Assembly: GCA_964019695.1 (NCBI GenBank)
Contig: OZ026518.1
Coordinates: 111,148,145-111,212,144 of the forward strand
DNA length: 64,000 bases
Direction: 5' to 3'
Source: Loripinus fragilis
Lineage: Eukaryota; Mollusca; Bivalvia; Lucinida; Lucinidae
Shown: piece by piece, positions 48,691 to 58,795 of the stretch
How the letters are laid out: every line of letters begins with the position of its first letter
Position numbering within the stretch: position 1 is the first letter of the stretch
The notes under the pieces: model-generated
What the model was told of the DNA's origin: nothing
Database searches by the model: none
Seen by the model: the letters and a program-made list of their open reading frames with translations, nothing else
Program-made: the position numbers and the translations under genes

Positions 48691-49239
48691 CTCAACAGTA
48701 CATAAACTGAATACTGGAGCAAAAGAAATCCTTAAAGGTCTTAAATTAGAAAAAATAGGCCTATATGTTATTTTATTTTCTTTTTTAACAGAGGGCGTCT
48801 CTTGAATGAAGTAAAACACAGAATATGTATTGTTAATGGTTTATACCATTAAAGTTGTGGTGGCTTTTTTGTTGGTGTAATTTTTACAATTTATGTTAAA
48901 CTTTTTGTGTTCTCATGTCCAGGAAAATGAGCTTAATTGGTTCAGTGGCTTTTAAGATTTTTTTATGTACAGGTCCTTATGTCGTAATTTCTGTTTTAAA
49001 TGCATTCCAAATTGCAATAGTCATGAGGAGTATACAGTATCTTAGACTGACAGTGTATGCATTTGAACAGTGATGATGAAAGGGATGAGAAAAAGTCCTG
49101 CTTGGGGCTCTAGCAACTACCCTACTCTTTTTTATGTTGGTGGATCCTTAACATCAGGCTAATGCGTGACCAATTATAGTATGGAGTTGTCAAATAGCTT
49201 TTCCACGAATGTCTTGCATTTGTCACGTGACTGTGAAAT
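48691..49239. other. No gene or element recognised
   Basis: AT-rich non-coding sequence. Confidence 0.4.
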
Positions 49240-49244
49240 ACCTT

Positions 49245-49495
49245 TATTACGAAACGTTGAGGAAACGTTTTGCTTACATTAGGGAACGTTTGATTTTAAC
49301 GTTTAGAAACCCAATTTTTGCAATCAAATTTTGGGCTCCTAAACGTTTTTGACCAACGTTACAAAATAACGTTATCCAAACGTTGAGCAAACGTTTTGTT
49401 TACATTAGGGAAACGCTTGATTATAACGTTGCGAAACCCTATTTTCGCAATTAAATTTTGAGTTCCTAAACGTTGTTGACAAACGTCTCGAAAAA
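49245..49495. repeat. AACGTT-rich direct repeat, two units of about 130 bp
   Basis: GAAACGTTGAGGAAACGTTT, TGCTTACATTAGGGAACG, TTTGCAATCAAATTTTGGGC and TCCTAAACGTTTTTGACC recur at 49380-49495 with moderate divergence. A further AACGTTTCTGAAAGG/ACCTTTTAGAAACGTTTCG pair lies at 50178-50259. All use the AACGTT palindrome, and together they may mark the two ends of one element (about 49245-50260). Confidence 0.65.
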
Positions 49496-50369
49496 AAACT
49501 TTCTGAAACCTTCAACCTTCATGTAATTTTTCAATTTCCTAAAATTGTGATCTGATGTTTGTTGTGTCTCAAAATGTTATTCATAATTACGGCACCGGAT
49601 CTGCTTGTAACTGCAAGCATTTATCATGCACTGTTTATGTAACGCAACGAAAATATGTGACAATCGCAAAAACTAAAGTTTTGGGTTCTACAGTAAATTT
49701 ATTGGAAGCAAGCAGTTAAAAGGCATATCTAACATTCTTTTAACTATTGTTATTATGCATTTCGAAGCAAACCCTATCGAAAATACCAAACATACCTGAT
49801 GAAGTGCTTATGAAAGTTTCTTTGTTTGGAATCACGATGTTTAAGCTCTAAATAAACTACTTGCAGTTTCGTATTAAATCTGTTTTGTTCAATAAGATGA
49901 GCATTTATTGTAAAAAATAATTTAAAATGAAAACATTAATTCAGCTAAAGCAGTAATTCAAAAGCGATGCCTTCGTTTGCAATCACTACTTGGTTGTGAT
50001 AAATGTTTATAAAAGATTACAGAACTGCATCAAGCGCTTGTTTCTGAATTAAGCTTTACTTTGAAAATAGTTAATTTATTTACCAATAATTATCTACATA
50101 TATATTAGAATTTGAATATTTTCAATAATAAACTTTTTGTTGCTGTTCCTTTGCAGAAACCAGTACCTATGTGAAAGGTTTATATAACGTTTCTGAAAGG
50201 TTACGTTTAAACAAACTTTCATACAACCAAGCACAAACCTTTTAGAAACGTTTCGTGTTACCTGGGTTTTCCTCGATTTTCTTAAACCAAGGCCAGAAGC
50301 AGGGTCAGTGTTACACAGAAGCAGTATGCGACACTCCACAACCCTAAAATGTATCAACACACCAAATTT

Positions 50370-51030
50370 TGGATTCCCGCTTCACATAATATACAGATAT
50401 TGTCCGGGCTCGACCTATCTAGAACTGTGGCTGGAGGTCAAGGTCACAGAGACCTGAAAAAAGTAGGTGGCCAATAGATGTATTCACATACCAAATTTGA
50501 GATTTCTATGTCTTATAATATAGAAGATAGGCCCAGTACACGATTTTATACGACTGAGGCCAGAGGTCAAGACACAGTTGCCCAAAGTAGGTTGCTACAA
50601 TCTTCAACATCCTGATGCATCCACACACAAAATTAGAGATTGTTGCCTCAAGAAATGCTAGCGATATGTTGGGGATATGATGTTTTAAAGTTTTGAGGCC
50701 AGCGGTCAAGGTCACAGTGATCATAAACAGTATGCAACATTCCACTACCCCAACATGTATCCCAATATGGGATTTCTATGTTATATAGTATAGAAAAAAA
50801 TGCTCCGCGCACGATTTTTAAAGACCAAAGTCAGAGGTCAAGGTCACAGTGACCCCAAAATACGCTACAATCAACAACACCAAAATGCATCCAAACACGA
50901 AATTTGCTAAGGTACGCTCAGAACAAGATTATTCTAGGACGAATGGGGCAAGAGGTCAAGGTCAAAGTGACCCCAAAAATGGTACACAACACTTTGCACC
51001 CTAAGATGCATCCACATACTTAATTTGGAA
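50370..51030. repeat. Tandemly arranged repeat with AGGTCAAGGTCACAGTGACC boxes
   Basis: About five units of roughly 120-150 bp. Each has a box like GAGGTCAAGGTCACAGTGAC (near 50438, 50567, 50703, 50835 and 50951), then an AGTA/ACGC..CAAC stretch, CATCC or CATGTATC, ACACAC and ACGATTTT words. Units are well diverged. The type is, to my knowledge, common in bivalve genomes. Confidence 0.75.
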
Positions 51031-51770
51031 TGCTCCTGACACGATGTGAAGACTCAGGCATTTTGAAGGGATAGTGTGATTACCCTTGGGGCGCATAAAA
51101 TTGTCCGTCATGTCCGTCAAAGGCAGTGTCTTAATCCATGTTAATTCTTTCACGATGTACATACTAATCAGGTAATGTGAGGCTCGTTTAGATGGCTTTG
51201 TTTTCAATTGATGGTGCGTTTACTTGGGGACTTTTTTAACTCTTAAAAGTCTACGCCCAACGTTATGCTAACAGTACTTCCGTTTTCGATAGTTATCTTT
51301 GCTTGGGGTTCAATATTGGTTCGTTAAACGTCCCTTAAAGTGAGTTTATACAAGGTTAGCTTTTAAAAAAGCAAAGAACCATCGCATGGCGTTTTACAGT
51401 TATTTAAGAAGAACTTATATAGTGTTTTAATATTGCATTTGCTGAAGCCACTCTTTTCAGCGTTTCATGTGCTTCAAGCTCTGGGTATTGTTTTGTTTTA
51501 GTTAACGATTTGTACATAGGTGATCCATTGGAAGCAAATAAAACACATGAACTATGCATATTCCAGTAAGACTCTGCTCATGAACACACTGAATAATGGT
51601 AGAGTTAACCCCCTCCCCAGCAGTATGTATTAAGTCATTCAATCGTATTCTTCAATCGAAGACAATGCACATAATGCCTAGGGGGCATATTGAAACTGAC
51701 CCGTCTATATCTAGTTATTTCGTCACACTTAGTCTAGAATATCCGAAGACTCCATGTTTGATCGGGTTTC
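51031..51770. other. No gene recognised
   Basis: AT-rich; short frames without domains. Confidence 0.4.
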
Positions 51771-51850
51771 TAGCTCAGTGGTAAGGTCTCTAATAGGCAT
51801 TTTCGCTTTTAGAAGCAATCCGGTATCCAAAGCAATGGTTGAACTTTGGA
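51771..51850 (+). repeat. tRNA-like sequence with consensus A box
   Basis: TAGCTCAGTGGTAAGG (51772-51787) is an excellent tRNA A box. The downstream GGTTGAACTTTGG is a poor B box and no cloverleaf forms by eye. Probably a decayed tRNA-derived SINE head. Confidence 0.35.
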
Positions 51851-51962
51851 AGTAGCTTGGGCGACGGGAAGTCTGAGAAAGAACAGTAAAATACACTGCT
51901 GCTAATAATCGATCCATTTCCGAAACTTGCTAATGGAACAGGCCCGAATCGAACACGCGCCC

Positions 51963-52046
51963 AATGGAAGTTTACTAACGTATATCACCAGCGCTGACGC
52001 GAATGGAAGTTTACTAACGTATATCACCAGCGCTGACGCGCTGGTG
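51963..52046. repeat. Two-copy direct repeat, about 41 bp
   Basis: AATGGAAGTTTACTAACGTA, TATCACCAGCGCTGACGCG occurs twice back to back, identical by eye. It is followed by CTGGTGAATA, which forms a small palindrome with CACCAGCGC. Confidence 0.9.
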
Positions 52047-52228
52047 AATAAATAGACAACCAGCTAGAGGGTATCACTATTCCACATCAAATAAGCAAAA
52101 ATGTGGTTATTTACGAGGGTTGTTCGATATGTATTGAACAACAGCAGGAGAACTGTGTGCACGATTTCAACGATATTGATAACCTTGTCCAAAGTAAAAT
52201 AAGGGAATAACCGTATTTATATTTAAAT

Positions 52229-52329
52229 TTTGGGAGGTACCGTCGGATATACGGTCGGAAATTTAGTTGAGCAGTCCAGAGCCGTAAAACGTGATTTCCG
52301 TCCGTATATCCGACGATATACCTCCCCAA
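52229..52329. repeat. Fold-back repeat of about 100 bp
   Basis: GGGAGGTACCGTCGGATATA and CGGTCGGAAAT pair with ATTTCCGTCCGTATATCC and GACGATATACCTCCCC. The loop is about 35 bp. Confidence 0.75.
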
Positions 52330-52735
52330 ATGAAAATGTTGAATATGGTTCTCCTCATTCTAATGTACTTCTGCAGTTTTGCCTCATATTGGAGCGCTGC
52401 AAGGAACATAAAGTCGTACGTCATCCAACGAAATGTGACGTAATCAATGACGTCAAACTATTTCAGACAGTACTGTGGCAATTTTTACGTTTTCCAATCG
52501 CGTTACAAAAGCAAGTGGATTAGAATGCCCAATCAAGTACAACTAAATGTCATAGAGATCGTTACTTCATTAAATGACTTCAGTTATCGTTGGTGTAAAC
52601 GAGAAAATGATGAACCTGATGCCTTAAAGGAATAGAAGATTAACATTTTAAAAAATTATTGACTCATATTTTAATTTACTCTCGTCATACTCACCCTTTA
52701 CCCTCAAAACCTAAATATTCTTGTTGTCATCTTAA
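52330..52735. other. No gene recognised
   Basis: Open frames at 52230-52635 cross the palindrome and show no domain. The last 100 bp before 52736 may be the upstream part of the RT element that resumes at 53248, but I could not confirm it. Confidence 0.35.
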
Positions 52736-53243
52736 AGGGGACGGCAACCCTAATGATTACTATGTTTTATATGAAAGATCTTAATAAACCATGACTTTTG
52801 ATACCAGTTTCATCTAAATCGGTTGAAAAATGTGGAAGTTGTGGGCATTAGAATATTTGCAAATGGACTGTAATGGAAGCGGGCATATTGTAGGCTTAGT
52901 GACGTCACTCAGCCTAATTAAATATGCATAATCAAAATAAAAGACAAACCAATGCATTATTTGCATTAATATTTTATGAAACATTTTCCTTATGTATGAA
53001 GCTGCATATCTGCTGAAACACAGATGATGTGATAGTTGTGATAACTGAAAATTAAGAAGTTGAAAAAATTCTGAAAACTAATTAAATATTCAAAATGGCG
53101 GCTAAATGTCGGCCATATTGAATTCTTGAAATGCTCATAACTTGCCCATTTTTCAACGGATTTTGATGATACTTGTATCAAAATTCATGGTTTATAGAGC
53201 TCTTTCTGACAAAGCATACTTATCATTAGGGTTGCTGTCCCCT
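52736..53243. mobile_element. MITE with TTAA target site, copy 1 (508 bp)
   Basis: AGGGGACGGCAACCCTAATG at the left and CATTAGGGTTGCTGTCCCCT at the right are inverted. TTAA flanks both ends (52732-52735 and 53244-53247). The interior contains AAAATGGCGGCTAAATGTCG. TTAA targets are typical of the piggyBac superfamily, but no transposase is present. It shares about nine bases in ten with the copy at 56257-56750 by eye. Confidence 0.85.
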
Positions 53244-53891
53244 TTAAACGAGGTATCAATGAATTTCATATGAAGTATGTTTTGGTTCCAGCAGATAAAG
53301 CCACAAACAATGTTGTAGTTGTTTGATAATTGCATTCTGTTGATACTCTTAAACGTGAGCTTATTGACTCTAGTTCTATGCGTGAGAGGGTTGTTGTCGA
53401 TGGGCATGGTTGTCATACAGCCCTGCATTTTGGTGTCAAAGCTAAAACAAACCAAGACAATGTTCCTACGTTATATTTGTTACCTAAACTCCACAAAAAA
53501 ACCTTTAAAGCAAGATTTATTGCTTATTCTAGTTCTTGTACGTCAACAAATAATCAATATTATTAACCTCATGTCTTACTGCTATCAAAAACATGTTATT
53601 AAGTACTGCGAAAAGGTATATGAAAGATGAGGTAAGAATCAATTTTTGGTCTATTAAAAATTCAGGTTAAGTGTTAGATAAACTTAAAGCTAGAGTTTTC
53701 AACGCGACCAGTTAGTCTTCATATGATTTTTCTACTCTTTGCACTACATTACAACATAATTGAATTAAAGATAAACGTATGAATTTAATTGAAAGAACCT
53801 TCCAAAGAGAAGGCTCTCTTAACCTTGCATGTAACGACAGAAACGCATTTTTTCACTTCGGAAAGCCTAAAAAATATCATGCATGGTCAAG

Positions 53892-54158
53892 TGTAAGCCC
53901 TCCAGTAAAACTATTTTTACTAACCGTTCCAAGGCGGTGTTTCTTTTGTTGATCATTTTTGTTATTTATGTATCGTGTTTGTCATGCTTTCTTGTCTGTT
54001 CATTGCAGGCTTGTGGTCACCTGCTGGGAAAGGGTTGGCCTCTTGGCTCTCTTGTATGTTATGTTTTATTGAGTTTTGTCCCTTTATCATATGGTGTCCT
54101 GAGTCAGGTGTGGTACTTGATTGTATTGATTCATGATCTATGCCTCCTTACTTACTTT
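53892..54158 (+). mobile_element. Solo tail A inserted into the RT element, with target-site duplication
   Basis: Starts TGTAAGCCCTCCAGTAAAAC, contains ACCGTTCCAAGGCGGTGTTT and CACCTGCTGGGAAAGG, and ends CCTTACTTACTTT. Flanking GTCAAG (53886-53891) and GTCAAAG (54159-54165) form a near-exact duplication. Removal restores the codons for AWS-SIYDALTF across the site. Confidence 0.8.
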
Positions 54159-54489
54159 GTCAAAGTATATATGATGCGCTGACCTTTTTGTTGGACATCA
54201 TTTTATACAATTCGGCACTAAGTTGTACAAAAAAGTTGTAGGAATTCCAATAGGCTTTAATTGTGCTCCCCTGGTTGCAGATTTATTCTTGTTTTGTTAT
54301 GAAAGAGACCTTATGATGTATCATCCTGGTGATAAGCAGGCTGATATTATTGAAGCTTATTATACTACTGTACATGCAGATATTTTGATGATATTTTAAA
54401 CATAAACAATATCTATTTTGACAAAATGGTACGAAAAATATACCCTGCAGAACTTCAACTTAATAAATCAAATACCTCTGATACTGAAG

Positions 54490-55271
54490 TAAGTAAGGGT
54501 GCAAAGATCAGGAATCGATACAATCAAGTACCACACCTGACCCCTGATACCAATCAGAAAGTGACAAACTAATAGTTAGACACCACAAACGAGAGCCTAG
54601 AAGTCAGCCCTTTTCCAGCAGATGACCACAAACCACATATAAACAAACACGCACAAAGGCATAGCAAACACAAGTCAGAAAAAACATAAAAGATCCACAA
54701 AAGAAGTACCACCTTGAAACGGTCAGTTAAATATTTCACTGGAGGGCTTAAACCGGTTTCACGGCACCAACCTCACCCTTAATTCAGATGTGGATCAAAT
54801 TTGGTTTGCATGAAAGACCCCTTACTTATCAATGCAGCTTCTCCATCTCATCAATAGATAAATCATTAAGCCGGAACCGTCATAGAGTCTGAAGTCCGAC
54901 CCACCGGTGTGCAATTAAAGAGGAAAGCAAAGTTGCCAACCGTGATTGGGTTGACCACCAAGCATACAGTCTGTTGCAATAAATTAATCTTATAGCCAAT
55001 CTTTTTATAATGGGAAATGATTTTGATGAACTGTGCTGAAAATTTATTAGAGCCAACAATCTACTTTAATTTATACACCAAGTCACCATAGAATTCAGGT
55101 TCCGAAAGTCCTTGGCGCAAGAGAGATTTAAGTCCAACTTGGAATTTAGATATCAAATCAAAGTATCGTCTATAAAATTTAGAAAAGGTTTTGCGAAGTT
55201 TATGATAGCCTTGTTCAAGAAGTTTCTCAGTCAATAATTTATTGCGAGTGTTGAAGTCAGTAACATAGCTA
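54490..55271 (-). mobile_element. Inverted 5'-truncated Penelope-like copy inserted into the RT element
   Basis: On the minus strand it encodes ASSYVTDFNTRNKLLTEKLL, KLRKTFSKFYRRYFDLISKF and QVGLKSLLRQGLSEPEFYGD, followed by tail A ending at TACTTAC (54490). GAAG occurs on both sides (54486-54489 and 55272-55275). Removing the insert joins TSDTEA to SFLDLHL in frame in the outer element. Confidence 0.8.
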
Positions 55272-55947
55272 GAAGCCTCGTTTTTGGACTTGCATTTGTT
55301 CATTTTAAGGGTATTGCTACTACCAAAATTTATGATAAACGTGACGGTTTTGATTTTGAAAATGTCAATTTCCATTTTAGATGGTGCTGTTCCTCGCTAT
55401 ACATCCTATGGAGTTTATATTTCTCAACTCATCCGCTTTGCTAGAACATCTAGCCATGCTACTGACTTCAACAATTGCAATACACCTGTTTACTCAGAAA
55501 CGTCTTAAAAAAAGGCTATTGGTATCATAAACATCGCAAAACTTTTTCGTAATATTTTGATTTATTATCTTTTAATATTGGATTTAAATCTCTCTTGCGC
55601 CTGGGGCTTTCTAAACCAGAATTTTATGGCGTCTAAGTGTATAAATTAAAGAAAATTGTTGGTTCTAATTATTTTTCAGCGCAGTTTATTAAAATAATCA
55701 TTCATTATAAGAAGATTGGTTATAACATTAGTTTATTGCAACAGACTGAATGCGTTTTGGTAAACCCAATCACGGTTGGCTACTCTGCTTTCCTCTTTAA
55801 ATGCACGCCGGCTGGTCGGATATAAGATTCCATGACGGTTCTGACTTAAAGATTTATCTATAGATGAGAGGGCTAGGGCCTGATGATGTGTCTTTAGTCG
55901 GGCCCACCGGGGTCAAACTGTTGGATTTGCCTTCTTACTTACTTTGT

Positions 55948-56256
55948 ATCGTAATTTGGCGAGAATTATTCAGTTTACAAGAAACCTTATAAACGTAATA
56001 TTTCCGTTTCGTATGATCTAACTACACAATTATTTTGATATTATTTTTATAAACCACAGGCAGATGCCAAAAAGCACAAACGATTGACAATAAGATGAAA
56101 CAGAGGCACAGCTGATAAAATATCTAGCAGTATCTGAGATCTAAGCTGAATCGCATGGCTTGAAATCTTAAGAACGAATTGTTTTAACAGTGTGACTGCT
56201 GGTTTACTAAAATGGAATATTCCAGATGATGGCTTGAACTAATCCATCTCAGTTAA
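55948..56256. other. No gene recognised
   Basis: AT-rich sequence between the retroelement and the second TTAA MITE. Confidence 0.4.
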
Positions 56257-56750
56257 AGGGGATAGCAACCATGATGATTACTATGTTTTATATGAAAGAT
56301 CTTAATAAACCATCAATTCCTATACCAGTTTCATCTAAATCTGTTGAAAAATGTGGAAGTTGAGGGCATTAGAATATTTGCCAATGGACTGTAATGGAAG
56401 CGGCCATATTGTAGGCTTAGTGATGTCACACAGCCTAATTAAATATGCGTAATCAAAATAAAAGACAAACCAATCGATTATTTGCATTAATCTTTAATGG
56501 AAAATTTTCCTTATGTATAAAGCTGCATTTCTCCTGAAATACAGATGATGTGATAGTAGTGATAACTAAAATTAAGCAGTTGAAAAAAATCTGAAAACTA
56601 ATTCAATATCAAAATGGCGGCTAAATGTTAGCCATATTGAACTCTTTAAGTGCCCATAACTTGCCTATTTTTCTCAACCGATTTTGATGATACTTGTATC
56701 AAAACTCATGGTTCATAAAAACATACTTATCATTAGGGTTGCTGTCCCCT
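56257..56750. mobile_element. MITE with TTAA target site, copy 2 (494 bp)
   Basis: AGGGGATAGCAACCATGATG and CATTAGGGTTGCTGTCCCCT ends, TTAA on both sides (56253-56256 and 56751-56754). Colinear with 52736-53243, including the ATTTGCATTAATxTTTTATG-like and AAAATGGCGGCTAAATGT segments. Confidence 0.85.
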
Positions 56751-56807
56751 TTAACAATATAATATGGCCAGCACACGAAACGTTGGTATATTTTAATTAT
56801 CGCAGAG

Positions 56808-56870
56808 GCGAGCAGCTAAGACTCAGATGAGCCTATGCATATGCGCAGTCAGGCTGGTCTGAGCCTTCGC
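56808..56870. repeat. Palindromic short repeat, family C
   Basis: GCGAGCAGCTAAGACTCAGA, TGAGCCTATGCATATGCGCA, GTCAGGCTGGTCTGAGCCTT and CGC. An imperfect palindrome centred on TATGCATATG. Confidence 0.65.
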
Positions 56871-57039
56871 ATATTACATATACAAAGTATGGAAGTAGAG
56901 GATGACTCAAAATAAGAAAAAACATACGACTCAATGCGCGTTTAAAGGAGTATTTGTGCATATATGCGATAGGTACCTAAATCTCGTGTGCTGACCCAAT
57001 TATATTATATTTTGCCAATTAGTTCCTGGCAGACTGATA

Positions 57040-57240
57040 AGGGTTTTGTTTGATTTGATTCTTTACGGCCCAGTCAAGTGTTTCTCAGCTATGTCGGGAC
57101 TGGTCTTCCTTTGTTGAAGAAACTAAGCAATGATTAATGTATCTTGCCCAAGGACACAATGCAGTGAGGCTGGTGAGGCTCGATCCCGCAACCCCTTCGT
57201 CTCGAGTCAAGCACTCTACCACTGAGCCACTGCGCTCAGA
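57040..57240 (-). mobile_element. tRNA-derived SINE, minus orientation
   Basis: The minus strand reads TGGCTCAGTGG (A box, 57229-57219, matches the consensus) and GGGATCGAGCC (B box, 57187-57177) at normal spacing. A body with GTGTCCTTGGGCAAGATACA, a core seen in several metazoan SINEs, follows. The 3' end is uncertain and may reach about 57040. It would be transcribed by RNA polymerase III from its internal promoter. Confidence 0.75.
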
Positions 57241-57787
57241 TTGTGATTGCATTTGCTGTTGCTGTCTGTCTGATGATTGGGTTCTGATACATGTGCCCAA
57301 TGAGTTGGATAAATCACTATTCAGTTCACGCAAATACGTCTAGATCGTACTGATGATGTATTTACGTACAACTCAATCCCAAATGAACGCTTTCTTGTCA
57401 GATAACGAAATATATTGCAATCAATTCAGTTCCTAACGATATCAAACTGACTTTATTAAACAAGCTGTATACCTGCAAAGAGGCGTTTTCAAACGAAAAA
57501 TAAAACAAGCCGAAAACATCCCTTGTAGCATATACACACAAAATGGCGACCGAAACCGTGTTCTGTGTGACGTAGGTCATCAGGGATGTGACTGTTAGCA
57601 AAACATATTCGAGGCAAGGGCCAATATCACATTGATTCTCGACAGTGCGATCATTATATTTAACAAAGAAATTTGATGTTTTATGCTTATGAAAGTATGA
57701 AAATCCATTTTCTTTGGATGATTAATATATTTTGTTTATACTTTAGTATCCAAAACACTTTAATATTAAATGTTAAAAGCAAACTAG
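57241..57787. other. No gene or element recognised
   Basis: No coding similarity or repeat noticed. Confidence 0.35.
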
Positions 57788-57929
57788 AGTCCGTGCTCGA
57801 TAAGAGCAGAGTTACGTAGTTGGTCACGTTATGGTACTTTATTCACTTGATTGGAAAAATATAGGAGTTTCATTCATACTTCTGACTGTAAATCTGTTTC
57901 GTCACCCTACTCTAATTGGGCACGGACTA
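57788..57929. mobile_element. Short inverted-repeat element, about 140 bp
   Basis: AGAGTCCGTGCTCGATAAGA and the inverse CTCTAATTGGGCACGGACTA define arms of about 22 bp with a few mismatches. Target duplication unclear. Confidence 0.6.
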
Positions 57930-58474
57930 TACAACATCTGCGGCACACACTACTGGCGAATGAAATCACAAATTGAAGCGTATTGGTCATGCAAGTGAGC
58001 TGCCAGTTATATTATGAGGATCATGGGATTTTAAACAGTGCAAATTTTACAGATTTTATTAAAGTGTTGTTTAGAAAATATGAATGAGGCCCTGGAAGGG
58101 GTCCCCGCATACCATATCCCTTTAAATATTTTGGAAAGAATCCCATATCTCTAAAATAAATATGGCAAATATCCCCAAAATTTATAAAGTCTTGTATCCC
58201 CATATCCCTAAAAGTAATGGAAAGTATCCCTAAAATACCAGAATCTTGTAGAATGTCCGCAACACAACATTTTTAAGAGGCCAGAAACAATTAGATCGAA
58301 CCAATTACATTTACTCCATGAAGACTCAGTTTTGAACTGCTGATCTGTGTTTTATGACCATTATAAATTTTCTCATTACAATAACATATATGACTCAAAT
58401 ATAACTTTTTAGCAGGTCTAGATCGCTAGCATTTAAATCAATTTTGCGTGTGCAGGAAACAATACAAATACAGT
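57930..58474. other. No gene recognised; a loose ATATCCC repeat at 58115-58230
   Basis: CATATCCCTTTAAA, CCCATATCTCTAAAATAAAT, ATATCCCCAAAATTTATAAA, CATATCCCTAAAAGTAATGG and AGTATCCCTAAAATA suggest a short decayed tandem array of about 30-bp period. Confidence 0.45.
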
Positions 58475-58795
58475 CAAAGTAAGAAAGGCGGCAAAGATCA
58501 GGAAATGATACAATCAAGTACCACAACGGCAAAGATCAGGAAACGATATAATCAAGTACCACACCTGACCCAGGATACCACATGGGAAAGTAGCAAAATA
58601 CAGTGAACATCACCAACAAGAGCCAAGAGGCCAGCCCTTTCCCAGCAGGTGACCACATGGCAGCAATGAATTGACGCGAAAGCATGATACACACAACAAA
58701 CAAAAAGCACAAATGATCCACAAAAGAAGTACCGCCCCTGGAGGGCTTAAACCGTTTCACAGAGCCACCCTCACCCTAGATGCGGGTATAAAACG
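58475..58795 (-). mobile_element. Solo retroelement tail A, minus orientation, with duplicated terminus
   Basis: CGGCAAAGATCAGGAAATGA, TACAATCAAGTACCACAA is immediately repeated as CGGCAAAGATCAGGAAACGA, TATAATCAAGTACCACAC. Then GGGAAAGTAGCAAA, CCAGCCCTTTCCCAGCAGGT and AGTACCGCCCCTGGAGGGCT, with the GTAAAATATTTTAC palindrome deleted. The terminal duplication is about 50 bp. Confidence 0.75.

Larger units (their letters stand above)
53248..55947 (+). mobile_element. Penelope-like RT element with two nested insertions
   Basis: The outer plus-strand element runs in several frames. It reads YVLVPADKATNNVVVV, then PTLYLLPKLHKKTFKARFIA and LIERTFQREGSLNLACNDRN up to KKYHAWS at 53890. After the first insertion it resumes YDALTFLLD, FGTKLYKKVVGIPIGFNCAP, LVADLFLFCYERDLM and the YFDD motif (RYFDDILNINN) to SNTSDTE at 54485. 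After the second insertion it resumes FLDLHL and YDKRDGFDFENVNF, and ends in a shortened tail A near 55947. PKLHK, a GIPxGxNCAP motif B and a (Y/F)(L/F)DD motif C identify an RT. Penelope-like is my preferred class. Stops and frameshifts make it inactive. Confidence 0.75.

Noticed and set aside
52112..52145. Left end of a mariner element (TACGAGGGTTGTTCG)
   Set aside because: The word resembles mariner termini, but no inverse partner was found downstream and no transposase follows, so no boundaries can be given.
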